64,000 bases of DNA from Sanguibacter keddieii (lineage in GTDB: Bacteria > Actinomycetota > Actinomycetes > Actinomycetales > Actinomycetaceae). Both the position numbers and the translations under genes were made by a program. The stretch's first letter is position 1, and each line of letters begins with the position of its first letter. The stretch is taken from contig NZ_JVOJ01000010.1 of assembly GCF_001064145.1 (NCBI RefSeq), positions 30,973 through 94,972 on the forward strand. The letters run 5' to 3'. The notes below the pieces were generated by a model, which did not search any database, was not told where the DNA came from, and saw nothing but the letters and a program-made list of their open reading frames with translations. Shown here one piece after another: positions 1 through 8,778 of the stretch.

Positions 1-861
1 GGGAGCCGACGAGGACCCACCGATCCCCTGCGTGGAGTGAGCGGCGGCAGCGCAGGCGAGGGCGAGCGCCTCGGGCCACGGCAGTCGGCGCTCTCGGCGC
101 GCCCAGGCCAGCGCCGCCGAAAAAACATCCCCCGCGCCCGTCGTATCCACCGCGCTCACCGCGGGTGCCGGCACGTGCAGGATCTGCCCGTCAACGCACG
201 CAACCGCGCCGTTCTTGCCGCAGGTAACCACGCAGTCGCACCCAAAGGACGCAAACCAACGAGCCGCGTTCTCCACGCTGTCGGTGCGCGCGTAGGCGAG
301 CGCCTCCTCCTCGTTGGGCGTGCACACGTCAGCCAGGTGCAAGGCCTCCAGGTCGGCCGGGTCCCAGGCCCCGGCCTCGTCCCAGGCAGTGTCCGCCAGC
401 ACCCAGGTCCCGCGCTCGCGCCACGCGGACACAACCTCACTGTTCGCGTTGATTCCCCGCACGTCTGCGAGCAGACACGCCGGTGCCTCGCCCCCCAAGC
501 GGGGCAACGCGGTCGTCCCGCGCGTGGTCATCGCGCGATCGCCGTCGAAGGACAGGGAGACGGTGACGTTTTGAACGCCCACGCGCTCACACGAGGAAGT
601 GTCCACGCCCTCGCGTGCGAGCATCTCGTCCACGAACTGACCCATCTGATCGACACCCACGCGGCTGTGCAGGCGCACGGGTACGCCGAGGCGAGCCAGC
701 GCAATCGCCTGATTGGCCGCTCCGCCCGCGCACATGAGCGCTCCCTCCACCCAGGCCTCTCGGCCGGGAACCGGAGGACCATCGAGGGGGCCCATGACCA
801 CGTCCAGGAAGGTCGGACCGTACACCGCGAACTGAGATGCGGCGGCTACTCGAGATACCAC
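1..861 (-). CDS. PfkB-family carbohydrate kinase (3' end beyond window)
   Basis: The frame is open from a GTG at 861 to the window edge (287 codons, no stop), so the C-terminus is missing. GGAGGG lies just upstream of the GTG. The translation begins VVSRVAAASQFAVYG and contains the N-terminal PfkB signature GGAANQAIALARLG and the C-terminal signature DTTGAGDVFSAAL, whose GAGD Asp is the catalytic base in this family. PfkB kinases phosphorylate sugars or nucleosides with ATP in the cytoplasm. It is divergent from a GH4 glycosidase, so a sugar substrate is likely; which sugar cannot be read from sequence. The 13-mer word discussed in the findings lies inside it at 369, in frame as DEAG. Confidence 0.88.
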   Translation of the reverse strand, partial: MVSRVAAASQFAVYGPTFLDVVMGPLDGPPVPGREAWVEGALMCAGGAANQAIALARLGVPVRLHSRVGVDQMGQFVDEMLAREGVDTSSCERVGVQNVTVSLSFDGDRAMTTRGTTALPRLGGEAPACLLADVRGINANSEVVSAWRERGTWVLADTAWDEAGAWDPADLEALHLADVCTPNEEEALAYARTDSVENAARWFASFGCDCVVTCGKNGAVACVDGQILHVPAPAVSAVDTTGAGDVFSAALAWARRERRLPWPEALALACAAAAHSTQGIGGSSSAP

Positions 862-937
862 AGGCCCTCCTAGACGTGAGCGCAACTACAATATGTCAGT
901 GAGCCACCACTATACGTATCCAGAGAGGATGCCCGCC
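862..937. promoter_or_regulatory. divergent promoter region, PfkB kinase / GH4 glycosidase
   Basis: This 76-bp gap separates two divergent starts and must hold both promoters. A TACAAT at 886-891 is a candidate -10 for the rightward gene, and the AT-rich CTATACGTAT segment around 910-919 could serve either direction. No operator is convincing. Confidence 0.4.
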
Positions 938-2311
938 ATGCAGCTCACCATCGTCGGAGGAGGGGGCTTCCGGGTCCCCGCGATGATCGACGTCTTGGCC
1001 CGTTCACGCTCGGGTCGCGGCGACTACGCCTCCCTCGACGTCGACCGCGTCATCCTGTACGACACAGACGCGCGCAGGCTCGACGCGATGATGGCCGTGC
1101 TGACCTCGTTGAACTTCCCGCACTCCCCGGCCGTGCGCGCAACGACGGACATCAACGAGGCGCTTCCCGGAGCCGACTTCGTCTTCTCCGCGATGCGCGT
1201 GGGCGGGACCTGCGGACGGGTCCTCGACGAACACTGCGGCCTCGACCATGGGCTGCTCGGTCAGGAGACCGTTGGCGTGGGCGGCTACTGCTACGCCTTC
1301 CGTTCGCTCGGGCCGGCGCTCGAGCTGGCCCGAGCCGCAGCCCGCCTGTGCCCGAACGCCTGGCTCATCAACTTCACAAACCCGGCGGGGATCATCACCC
1401 AGGCGATGCGTTCCGTTCTCGGCGAGCGCGTCATCGGCATCTGCGACACCCCCATCGGCCTCGTCAACCGCACGCTGAACGCCCTGGGTGTTCCCGAGGA
1501 GGAGCGCGCCGACGTGTCCTTCGACTACGTGGGCCTCAACCACCTCGGCTGGCTGCGCTCGCTGTCGGTCGGCGGCCGCGACATCCTCCCGCGCATCTTC
1601 GCCGACGAGGCGGCCCTGGGATCCATGGAAGAATCCCGCGCCATCGGCACGGACTGGATTCGCGCGCTGGGTGCCCTGCCCAACGAATACCTTTTCTACT
1701 ACTACTGCCATCGCGAAGCCATGGCCCGCATCCACCAGGACCAAACCCGCGGCGAGTACCTGCGCGATCTGCAGGAGGCCTTCTACAACGCCGTCATCTC
1801 CGACCCCGAGCGGGCCGGACACACATGGATCGCCGCCCTCGCCGACCGGGAGGCAACCTACATGGCCGAGGCCCGCGACGTCGACGAGCGTTCCGGCAGA
1901 CGCGCCGAGGACATCGCGGGCGGCGGCTACCAAAAGGTGGCCCTCGATCTCATGAACGCGCTCGCTACGAACACTCCGGCGCGCATGATCCTCAACGTCG
2001 GGAACGGAGACGGCGGATTCTCCTCGATTCCGACGCTGCGCGACACCGACGTCGTTGAGGTTCCCTGCGACGTCGACGCCTCCGGCGTGCATCCAATTCC
2101 GGTCGCACCCTTGAGCGGCGCGGCCCTCGGCCTCGTCCAATCCGTGAAGGCCTGCGAGAACCTCGTCATCGACGCCGCCCGCGAGCGCGACCGCGCTCTC
2201 GCGTGGCAGGCGCTGGCGCTGCACCCTCTCGTCGACTCGGTCAACGTCGCGCGCGACGTGCTCGACCAGGCAATCCGCACAAACCCGCTCGTCGCCGCTG
2301 CCTTCGACTGA
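938..2311 (+). CDS. glycoside hydrolase family 4 protein (6-phospho-glycosidase type)
   Basis: 457 aa. I choose the ATG at 938 because GAGAGG at 923-928 is correctly spaced and the protein then starts with the NAD-binding strand MQLTIVGGGGFRVP; an ATG at 929 would sit on the RBS. GH4 enzymes are NAD- and Mn-dependent glycosidases using redox elimination. Visible hallmarks are the Cys motif GICDTP (Cys169, metal ligand) and GLNHLGW (His202). The CxxP type of Cys motif fits phospho-glucosidase-like members rather than alpha-galactosidases or glucuronidases. It lies head-to-head with the PfkB kinase and converges on the ABC-importer operon, suggesting joint use of an imported glycoside. Substrate unknown. 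Confidence 0.9.
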   Translation: MQLTIVGGGGFRVPAMIDVLARSRSGRGDYASLDVDRVILYDTDARRLDAMMAVLTSLNFPHSPAVRATTDINEALPGADFVFSAMRVGGTCGRVLDEHCGLDHGLLGQETVGVGGYCYAFRSLGPALELARAAARLCPNAWLINFTNPAGIITQAMRSVLGERVIGICDTPIGLVNRTLNALGVPEEERADVSFDYVGLNHLGWLRSLSVGGRDILPRIFADEAALGSMEESRAIGTDWIRALGALPNEYLFYYYCHREAMARIHQDQTRGEYLRDLQEAFYNAVISDPERAGHTWIAALADREATYMAEARDVDERSGRRAEDIAGGGYQKVALDLMNALATNTPARMILNVGNGDGGFSSIPTLRDTDVVEVPCDVDASGVHPIPVAPLSGAALGLVQSVKACENLVIDAARERDRALAWQALALHPLVDSVNVARDVLDQAIRTNPLVAAAFD

Positions 2312-2336
2312 GGGGAACGGGCCGACTACCGGGCCC

Positions 2337-3032
2337 TCACCCGCGCGTATCCCAGCGGAAGAACTCCTCTCCCCCCGCGTAGCCGTGAGGGGACCCTGCG
2401 TCGTGGGTGCTCTGTCGGATCCATGACTCCATCCTGTCGAGGTCGTCGAATTGGGTGGCGTGCTCGCGCACTGCCCTGACCTTGGCGTCGACGTCCGAGC
2501 GGTCCAGCTCGACGACGTGGTTCGTCGACGGGCCGCCTTGGAACCACACTTCTTCGACGACGTGGGGTTCCAGGCCCTCCTCGAGCAGCTCGGGGAAGGC
2601 GAAGGGGTTGCGCGCGGCCGGGTAGACGGCGTCCGTGACCGCAGCCCCAACAGCCCGGTGATCCGGGTGATTGGCATAGATGGACGACCAGTTGTATTCG
2701 GGCGAGAGGGTGAGGATCAGGTTCGGCGTCACGCGCCGAATGAGGGCGACGATATCGCGCACGAGGCCGTGGGAGGGCGTCACCATACCGTCGGGGTAGC
2801 CGTCAAAGAAGACGAGCTCCGTGACGCCCAGCTGCCCGCACGCGCGGCGCTGTTCATCGCGACGCAACTCCCCCATCCGCTGATGCAGATCCTGGTCGGA
2901 TCCCCCCGCATCGCCGTCCGTGACGACCGCGACGACAACCCTCGCCCCTTCGCGCGCGAAGCGAGCGAGAGTCCCGCCCGCGTCCACGTCCGCATCATCG
3001 GGGTGGGCGTAAATGCCCAGCACGGTATCCAT
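2337..3032 (-). CDS. PIG-L (LmbE) family deacetylase
   Basis: 231 aa, starting at the ATG at 3032 with AAGGAG upstream. The N-terminal zinc motif AHPDDAD (His10, Asp12, Asp13) and a later HPDHRAV motif are those of the PIG-L/LmbE superfamily, which removes N-acetyl groups from GlcNAc-containing substrates (MshB, diacetylchitobiose deacetylase, PIG-L). It is the last gene of the operon encoding two permeases and a sugar-binding lipoprotein, 68 bp after the lipoprotein gene. This context favours deacetylation of an imported amino sugar over mycothiol synthesis, but that is inference. The two convergent genes end 25 bp apart. Confidence 0.88.
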   Translation of the reverse strand: MDTVLGIYAHPDDADVDAGGTLARFAREGARVVVAVVTDGDAGGSDQDLHQRMGELRRDEQRRACGQLGVTELVFFDGYPDGMVTPSHGLVRDIVALIRRVTPNLILTLSPEYNWSSIYANHPDHRAVGAAVTDAVYPAARNPFAFPELLEEGLEPHVVEEVWFQGGPSTNHVVELDRSDVDAKVRAVREHATQFDDLDRMESWIRQSTHDAGSPHGYAGGEEFFRWDTRG

Positions 3033-3100
3033 TCGTGTACTCCTTATTGAGGCGCCGGCGAGAACGTGTCCCGCCGGCGCCTGTCGCACGTCTGTGACGG

Positions 3101-4423
3101 CTACTGATCGATCGCCGCGTTTGCGGCATCCTGGGCGGCCTGGACGCCCTCATGCACGCCGGTGCGTCCCAGGAAGACCTCCTTGAGCACCCCGTTGTAC
3201 GCGTCCATTGCCGCGCCCAGCTTCGCGCCGAAGGGAGCCATGATCGTGCCCGAGGGGGTCTTCGCCATGACCGAGGTGTCGACGCCCTTGTCCGACCAGT
3301 ACGAGGTCCACGTCGCCTGTGCCTTCTCGTTCGCGGGGAAGCCAGCCCCGGTCTTGCCCAGTGCGGCACCTCCGTCCTTGCCAGCCAGCCACGCCAGCAG
3401 CTTGTGCTGAGCCTCGGGGTTCGCGCTCGCCGTCGAACCGGCGGCGACGACGGAGTTACCGACCGTCACGGCGCCTGCGGGACCCTTCGGCTGGGGAGCC
3501 AGGCCCCACTCGAAGGACGCGCCCTCGGCCACGTTCGCCAGGTTGTAGGCACCGGACTGGAACAGAGCGATCTTGCCCTGCAGGAACTGGTCACGGCTGA
3601 AGTCGCCGTTATCGTTCGTGTCGGCCGCAGAGGGGGCCACGTGCTCCTTGTTGATGAGGTCCACCAGGTAGCCGACCGCGGCGTCGCCCTCGGGGCTCGC
3701 GAACGTAAAGTGCCCGCTCTCGTCCTGCAGGGTGGCGCCGGCCGAGCCCAGGTACGGCATGAACATGGCCTGGCCATCCAGCGCGGCGTTGTATCCGTAC
3801 TGGACGATGTGGTCCGCGTCGAAGGCGGGGTCGGCCGCGTTGCGGCCCGACGAGTCCAGGGTCAGCTTGCGGGTGATCTCCCGCAGAGAGTCGGTGGAGG
3901 CGCTCGGGTCCCAGGACAGGTTCTGCAGGTCCTCGATGCTCACGCCGGCCGCATCCAGCAGCGACTTGTTGTAGTACACCGCGATCGACGGATCGGTGAG
4001 GACCGGGACGCCGTAGAGCGTTCCGTCAACCGTGTACTGATCGATGGCACCCTGAAGCCAGCCGTCGCGCTCGGAGGCGGGGAACTCCTCGTCAATGTTG
4101 ACGATCTTTCCACCCCGGGCGTACTCGGTGTAGTTGTTCGTGTTGGACCAGAAGACGTCCGGCCCGGTGCCCGCGGCAAGCTCAGAACGCAGGCCCGTGA
4201 AGTAGTCCGACCACGGGACGACCTCGACGTTGACCGTGATCCCCGTTTCTTCGGTGAACGCGGGGAGCGCCGCCTCGTACGCCTGGGCGGCCTGATCATC
4301 CCACAGACGCAGGGTCAGGGACGTGCCCGCCTCGCTCGACGCGCTGCCACCCTGCGAGCAGGCGGCCATCAGCATCGACGCGGCACCAATCAGAGCGGTA
4401 GCGGTAACAAAACGCCTTTTCAT
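3101..4423 (-). CDS. CUT1 ABC transporter sugar-binding lipoprotein
   Basis: 440 aa. It has a Lys/Arg-rich start, a hydrophobic segment and a lipobox LMAAC with the lipidated Cys at residue 22. The mature part has the family-1 solute-binding fold signature (TLRLWDDQAAQAYEAALPAF, then VPVLTDPSIAVYYNKSLLDAAG) of maltose/oligosaccharide-binding proteins. It would capture sugar outside the membrane and deliver it to the permeases at 4454-6164, encoded directly upstream in the same operon. The specific sugar cannot be told. Confidence 0.95.
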   Translation of the reverse strand: MKRRFVTATALIGAASMLMAACSQGGSASSEAGTSLTLRLWDDQAAQAYEAALPAFTEETGITVNVEVVPWSDYFTGLRSELAAGTGPDVFWSNTNNYTEYARGGKIVNIDEEFPASERDGWLQGAIDQYTVDGTLYGVPVLTDPSIAVYYNKSLLDAAGVSIEDLQNLSWDPSASTDSLREITRKLTLDSSGRNAADPAFDADHIVQYGYNAALDGQAMFMPYLGSAGATLQDESGHFTFASPEGDAAVGYLVDLINKEHVAPSAADTNDNGDFSRDQFLQGKIALFQSGAYNLANVAEGASFEWGLAPQPKGPAGAVTVGNSVVAAGSTASANPEAQHKLLAWLAGKDGGAALGKTGAGFPANEKAQATWTSYWSDKGVDTSVMAKTPSGTIMAPFGAKLGAAMDAYNGVLKEVFLGRTGVHEGVQAAQDAANAAIDQ

Positions 4424-4453
4424 GAAGACCTCCAGTTGTAATGGGTTGTGTTG

Positions 4454-5299
4454 TTACTTGATGCCCGTCAGGGCAATCGATTCAACGATGTGTCGTTGAA
4501 AGACAATGAACAGAGCGATCAGGGGCACGAGCGCGATGGTCGTCGCCGCCATGACGTACGTCCAATTCGCGTTGTACTGGCTCTGCAGCGCGGCCGTCGC
4601 AACCGTAAGGACGCGCGGCCTGGTCGCGGCAATGATCCGCGGCCACATGAACGAGTTCCACTGGCTCACAACCGTGATGAGCACGAGCGTCGAAATGATC
4701 GGCTTCGACACGGGAACGACGATGGAGAAGAGGATGCGTATCTGCCCGGCACCGTCCATGGTCGCCGCGTCGATGATTTCCTGGGGGATCTGACGGAACG
4801 ACTGACGCAGCAGGAACACCGCGTAGGGTGAGGCGAACACGAAGGGCAGGACGATACCCCAGAAGGTGTTGTTGAGCCCCATCTTCGCCATCATGAGGTA
4901 CAGCGGGATGACGAGGACCGACGCCGGAATCATCATGGTGCCCAAGAAAAGCCAGAAGATGACGTCGCGTCCCGGGAACTCGATGCGCGCGAATGCGTAG
5001 GCGGCCAGCACGGAGGACACCAGCTGCCCGACGACCATCACCACGACCATGAGGAGCGTCGTGATAATCGCGTCACCGAAGTTGACTCGTCCCGTCAGGA
5101 TCGCCTGGAACGAGGCCAGGGAGGGCGGCGAGGGCAGCGCGAAGGGCGAGTGCGAGGCGAAGTCCTGCGGCGACTTGAAGGCCGTGACGAAGCTGAAGAT
5201 CAGCGGGATGACCATGACGAACGCGGCCAGCGACAGTCCCGCGTAGATCCCCAGGGTCGACCACCAGGGCCGATGCGACTGCGACTTAGACGAGCTCAT
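4454..5299 (-). CDS. CUT1 ABC sugar permease, MalG-like
   Basis: 281 aa with about six membrane segments, the first at residues 14-38. The cytoplasmic EAA loop, IDAATMDGAGQIRILFSIV followed by VPVSKP near residues 177-203, docks the ATPase in MalG-type permeases. The ATG at 5299 has AGAGGA upstream and overlaps the end of the preceding permease gene by 14 bp, so the two are translationally coupled. It pairs with that permease to form the channel for the lipoprotein encoded next. Confidence 0.95.
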   Translation of the reverse strand: MSSSKSQSHRPWWSTLGIYAGLSLAAFVMVIPLIFSFVTAFKSPQDFASHSPFALPSPPSLASFQAILTGRVNFGDAIITTLLMVVVMVVGQLVSSVLAAYAFARIEFPGRDVIFWLFLGTMMIPASVLVIPLYLMMAKMGLNNTFWGIVLPFVFASPYAVFLLRQSFRQIPQEIIDAATMDGAGQIRILFSIVVPVSKPIISTLVLITVVSQWNSFMWPRIIAATRPRVLTVATAALQSQYNANWTYVMAATTIALVPLIALFIVFQRHIVESIALTGIK

Positions 5300-6164
5300 A
5301 CGTGGTCCTCTTCCGGAAGTACAGGTTCTGGGCCAGCGTCAATCCCATGAGAAGCAGCATCATCACGCACGCCATGACGGCGGCGCGGCCGACGTTCCCG
5401 GTTTCGAAGGCCTCCTTGTAGATCAGGTAGGCGAGGACCTCGGTGGAGCCGGACGGCCCGCCCTTGGTCAGGGCGTAGATCTGATCGAAGACGTTGAAGA
5501 CCGAGATCACGGAGGTGACCGAGACAAAGAAGAAGGTCGGGCGCAGGAGGGGCATCTTGATGTGCCAGAACACCTGCGAGGAGGAGGCACCGTCCACGGT
5601 CGCGGCCTCGGTGAGCTCACGCGGGATCGCAAGCAATCCGGCGATAAAGAAGAGCGCCGTGTACCCCACGTTCGACCAGACGACGACGAAAGCCGCTGCG
5701 GGTAGCGCCCAGGTGGGTGACACGAGAATTTCTAGTCGAGTGCCCGCAATCGCCGAGAGGAGGCCGCCGGTGGGGGCGAAGATCCACGACCACACGACAC
5801 CGAGGGCCAGCGGAGGCGCGATCCACGGGATGACGATGAGCGTGCGATAGACGACGGTTCCGCGCACGCCCTTCGTCAGCAGGTTCGCGAGGAGGAGGCC
5901 CAGGATGATCTGAATGGGGACCACGAGGAGGACGAAGAGAATCGTCGTGCGTAGGGACGACAGGAAGGCCGGGTCGCTCAGCACGTTCGTGACGTTTGCC
6001 AGGCCCACGTATCGCGTGTCCCCGATCAGATCCCACCGGTACAGGCTCACCCACATGATGACGCCGATGGGCACAACCATGAAGATAAGAACACCGATCA
6101 GGGCGGGCGACAGGAACGCGTATCCGACGAGTGCGTGGCGCGTCCGAGACGCTCGCTTGCTCAT
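5286..6164 (-). CDS. CUT1 ABC sugar permease, MalF-like
   Basis: 292 aa with about six membrane segments; first gene of the importer operon. The EAA loop is visible as LTEAATVDGASSSQVFWHI with MPLLRP after it. The N-terminal KRASRTRHALVGYAFLSP is typical of MalF-like CUT1 permeases without the extra periplasmic domain of enteric MalF. No ATPase gene is in this operon; the MsiK-type ATPase at 22794-23924 is the likely partner. Confidence 0.95.
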   Translation of the reverse strand: MSKRASRTRHALVGYAFLSPALIGVLIFMVVPIGVIMWVSLYRWDLIGDTRYVGLANVTNVLSDPAFLSSLRTTILFVLLVVPIQIILGLLLANLLTKGVRGTVVYRTLIVIPWIAPPLALGVVWSWIFAPTGGLLSAIAGTRLEILVSPTWALPAAAFVVVWSNVGYTALFFIAGLLAIPRELTEAATVDGASSSQVFWHIKMPLLRPTFFFVSVTSVISVFNVFDQIYALTKGGPSGSTEVLAYLIYKEAFETGNVGRAAVMACVMMLLLMGLTLAQNLYFRKRTTYELV

Positions 6165-6242
6165 GTCCCCACCATCCTTTCGTACGGTTCTTCGAGGATA
6201 GGTATGGCGGCCGCATCAGCGCCGGGCGAAGACAAGGTATGG

Positions 6243-6250
6243 ACAATTGT
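6243..6250. promoter_or_regulatory. palindrome ACAATTGT upstream of the sugar-importer operon
   Basis: An 8-bp perfect palindrome about 80 bp upstream of the first permease start, in the only gap that can hold the operon promoter. It could be a regulator half-site or operator. No regulator gene is adjacent, so this is only a hint. Confidence 0.25.
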
Positions 6251-6303
6251 GAACGGCGCTTGTCATCAAACGGGCAAAGGTGCATGAAACGAAGCGACAA
6301 CAA

Positions 6304-6335
6304 GGGAGCGCCCACTCTGCTGAGTGGACGCTCCC
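6304..6335 (-). terminator. terminator of the pan operon
   Basis: GGGAGCG-CCCACT pairs with AGTGG-CGCTCCC around a 6-nt loop, 14 bp after the panD stop. The following minus-strand sequence (TTGTTGTCG) is only moderately T-rich. Confidence 0.7.
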
Positions 6336-6348
6336 GTCGGCATGTCAA

Positions 6349-6783
6349 TCAGACGCCGGAGCTTTTCAGCCCCAGCTCGCGGGCACGGGGCGAGTCCTCG
6401 GGGACGGTTCCCGCGTGGTCGCCGGCGCTCACGATTGTGTTGGAGCCGTCGACGAAGACGACGGAGGGCTTAATCGTACGTACCAGGGATTCGGGTACCT
6501 GGGCGTAGGCCATGATGATAACCAGGTCGCCGACGGTCACCTTGTGGGCGGCCGCGCCGTTGAGCTGAATCGTGCCGCTGCCTCGCTCGCCCGCGATCGT
6601 GTAGGTCGAGAGGCGCTCGCCGTTGTTGACGTCGACGATGTCGACCTTCTGTCCGGGCACGATGTTCGCGGCGTCCAGGAGGTCCTCGTCCACCGTGATC
6701 GAGCCGACGTAGTGCAGGTCGGCGCCGGTGACGACGGCTCGATGGATCTTGCCGATCGCCATCTCGCGGGTCATTTCCATCAT
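6349..6783 (-). CDS. panD: aspartate 1-decarboxylase
   Basis: 144 aa. PanD makes beta-alanine from L-aspartate for pantothenate. The proenzyme self-cleaves between Gly27 and Ser28 in HYVGSITVD to give a pyruvoyl cofactor; [21 protein letters not shown] is the typical core. The start overlaps the panC stop (ATGA), so the genes are coupled. The first few residues (MMEMTRE) are longer than usual and an internal start is possible. Confidence 0.97.
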   Translation of the reverse strand: MMEMTREMAIGKIHRAVVTGADLHYVGSITVDEDLLDAANIVPGQKVDIVDVNNGERLSTYTIAGERGSGTIQLNGAAAHKVTVGDLVIIMAYAQVPESLVRTIKPSVVFVDGSNTIVSAGDHAGTVPEDSPRARELGLKSSGV

Positions 6784-7733
6784 GCGAGGTCCCCCGCGCG
6801 CTCAGCAAGGCGAGCGTCAGGACCGGAGGCGTCGCGCAGCGGCACCTCCATGTTGTCGATGAGGCGGGTCGTGCCCACCTTGGCGGCGATGAGGATGCGT
6901 CCCTCGCGCGAGCCGTCAGACAGGATCGTGGGCGCGGCCGCGCCTTCGCCGACGGGCACGGACTCGGTGCCAGCGAGGATCTCGAAGGTCCCCGCGTCCA
7001 CGAGCGCAATGTAGTCCAGGTCGATGCCGCCCTCGGCATCAATCACCGAGCGGCACTCGGCGACGATCTGCGCGGGCTTGGCCCCGGCCTCGGCGGCCTC
7101 GGCGCCGCGACGAAGCGCGCGTGAGAGGGCACGGGCGCGGATGCGCTCGTCGTCGCTCAGGTACTGGTTGCGGCTGGACAGGGCGACGCCGTCCTCGGCG
7201 CGCACGATCGGCACGGGGTGAACGCGCACGGGGATGTCCAGCTGCGAGAAGACGGTGCGCAGGATGGCCAGCTGCTGGGCGTCCTTCTGTCCGTACAGGG
7301 CCACGTCGGGGCGCACGAGGTTGACGACCTTGGTGCACACGAGTGCGACGCCCGCGAAGTGCGTGGGGCGCGTCTTGCCTTCGAGGACGCGCGCGATGGG
7401 GCCCGGGTCGATTGTCACGGTCGCAGGCGTGGGGTACACGTCCTGGGGCGCGGGCGCCCACACGAGGTCCGCCCCCACCGTCTCGAGCGCGTCCATGTCC
7501 GCGTCCAGGGTGCGCGGGTAGGCATCGAAGTCCTCGCCGGGCGCGAACTGCGTCGGGTTGACGAAGATCGTAACGATCACGTGATCGGCCAGTTCGCGGG
7601 CTTCGCGCACGAGCTGCAGGTGCCCGGAGTGGAGGGCACCCATGGTCATCACGAGGGCCTTCGTGCCGGGCAGGCGCGACAGGGCGTCGGCCAACTCGGC
7701 GCGCGTGTGGGTGAGGACAGGGCGATGGGTCAT
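6780..7733 (-). CDS. panC: pantothenate synthetase
   Basis: 317 aa. PanC condenses pantoate with beta-alanine using ATP. The HIGH-type nucleotide-binding motif appears as [13 protein letters not shown] near residues 29-41, followed by [19 protein letters not shown] and later SSRNQYLS (KMSKS-like loop region). It lies immediately upstream of panD, which supplies the beta-alanine. The start at 7733 has only a weak ribosome-binding site. Confidence 0.97.
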   Translation of the reverse strand: MTHRPVLTHTRAELADALSRLPGTKALVMTMGALHSGHLQLVREARELADHVIVTIFVNPTQFAPGEDFDAYPRTLDADMDALETVGADLVWAPAPQDVYPTPATVTIDPGPIARVLEGKTRPTHFAGVALVCTKVVNLVRPDVALYGQKDAQQLAILRTVFSQLDIPVRVHPVPIVRAEDGVALSSRNQYLSDDERIRARALSRALRRGAEAAEAGAKPAQIVAECRSVIDAEGGIDLDYIALVDAGTFEILAGTESVPVGEGAAAPTILSDGSREGRILIAAKVGTTRLIDNMEVPLRDASGPDARLAERAGDLA

Positions 7734-7865
7734 GTTTCTATTCTTGCAACTTCGGCCCGCCGGCGCGTAATAGAGTCGCTTTCCTCACGCCTCGCGTTTT
7801 TGCGACGAGGCCGGGATTGCGCGCGTTCTCTCTCCCGCGTTTTGGGCTCGTTGGGTGTGTGGGTA

Positions 7866-8753
7866 TCAGGCGCCCGGGTCGAGGAGGGCGGCCTCGACGC
7901 TGGTGGCGGCCCGTTCGTCGAGGAGACGAGCGTCGCGCAGCAGGCGGGTCAGGGCGCGGGTCATGTCCGCGTAGGTGTCGCGTTCCCCCGCGAGACCCTC
8001 CCGGGCCCCGAGGCAGCGCGCATGCGCGGCGATCGTTCCCGCGTCCCCGCGGGCGGCGGGCCCGGAGATACCCGCGACCCCCTCGGTGAGGGCACGGTCG
8101 AGGGCGGCTTCGAGGAGGGGGCGCACGTACAGGGCGGGGTTCTCGATGCCGGCCTCGGCGAGAATCCGCGTCGTCTGCACGGTGATGCCCGCGATGAAGT
8201 TGGCGCCGTGGGCGAGACCCGCGTGGTAGAGGGGGCGGTCCTCCTCGGCGACGACGACGGGTTCGCCGCCCATTTCGACGACGAGGGCCTGGGCGATCGG
8301 CAGGAAGGGGGCAGCCGCAGTCACCGCGAATGGCGTTCCGACGAGGCGCGCCACGTCGACGCTGGTGCCGGTGAACGTCATCGCCGGGTGGATGGCGAGC
8401 GGGATCGCCCCTGCACCCGCGGCTGCGCCGAGCAGCCCGACGCCGGAGGCACCCGACAGGTGAATGACGATATGCCCGCTCTGCCAGGCACCCAGGTCGG
8501 CCAGGCCGCTCACGAGGGGGCCAATCTGGTCGTCGGGAACGGCCACGATGACCACCTCGGAGCGTCGCACGACCTCCTCGGGCGTGGCAATCGGCACGCC
8601 GGGGAGCATCGCGTCGGCACGCTCGCGCGAAGCCTCCGACGACGCGGAGACAGCAACGATCTGGTGGCCGACCGCGCGCAGCGCAGAGCCGATGACGGGC
8701 CCGACGTGGCCCATGCCGATGATGCCGATTCCGAGGCGTCCGGGGGTGCTCAT
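7866..8753 (-). CDS. Rossmann-like and DUF2520 domain oxidoreductase
   Basis: 295 aa from the ATG at 8753 (MSTPGRLGIGIIGMGHVG); an in-frame ATG at 8774, 5 bp after the preceding stop, is an alternative. The N-terminus has the dinucleotide-binding motif GIIGMGHVG, followed by VVIVAVPDDQI; the C-terminal half has the DUF2520 pattern (HPAMTFTG, YHAGLAHGANF). The family resembles 6-phosphogluconate/ketopantoate-type dehydrogenases. It is commonly next to panC in actinobacteria, and a ketopantoate reductase role has been suggested from that context, but the reaction is not established. Confidence 0.8.
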   Translation of the reverse strand: MSTPGRLGIGIIGMGHVGPVIGSALRAVGHQIVAVSASSEASRERADAMLPGVPIATPEEVVRRSEVVIVAVPDDQIGPLVSGLADLGAWQSGHIVIHLSGASGVGLLGAAAGAGAIPLAIHPAMTFTGTSVDVARLVGTPFAVTAAAPFLPIAQALVVEMGGEPVVVAEEDRPLYHAGLAHGANFIAGITVQTTRILAEAGIENPALYVRPLLEAALDRALTEGVAGISGPAARGDAGTIAAHARCLGAREGLAGERDTYADMTRALTRLLRDARLLDERAATSVEAALLDPGA

Positions 8754-8778
8754 GGCCCCATTGTCGCCGATCATCGCT

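Noticed and set aside
2312..2336. terminator between GH4 and PIG-L genes
   Set aside because: GGGCC words are present but no stable stem with a proper loop and T tract can be drawn.
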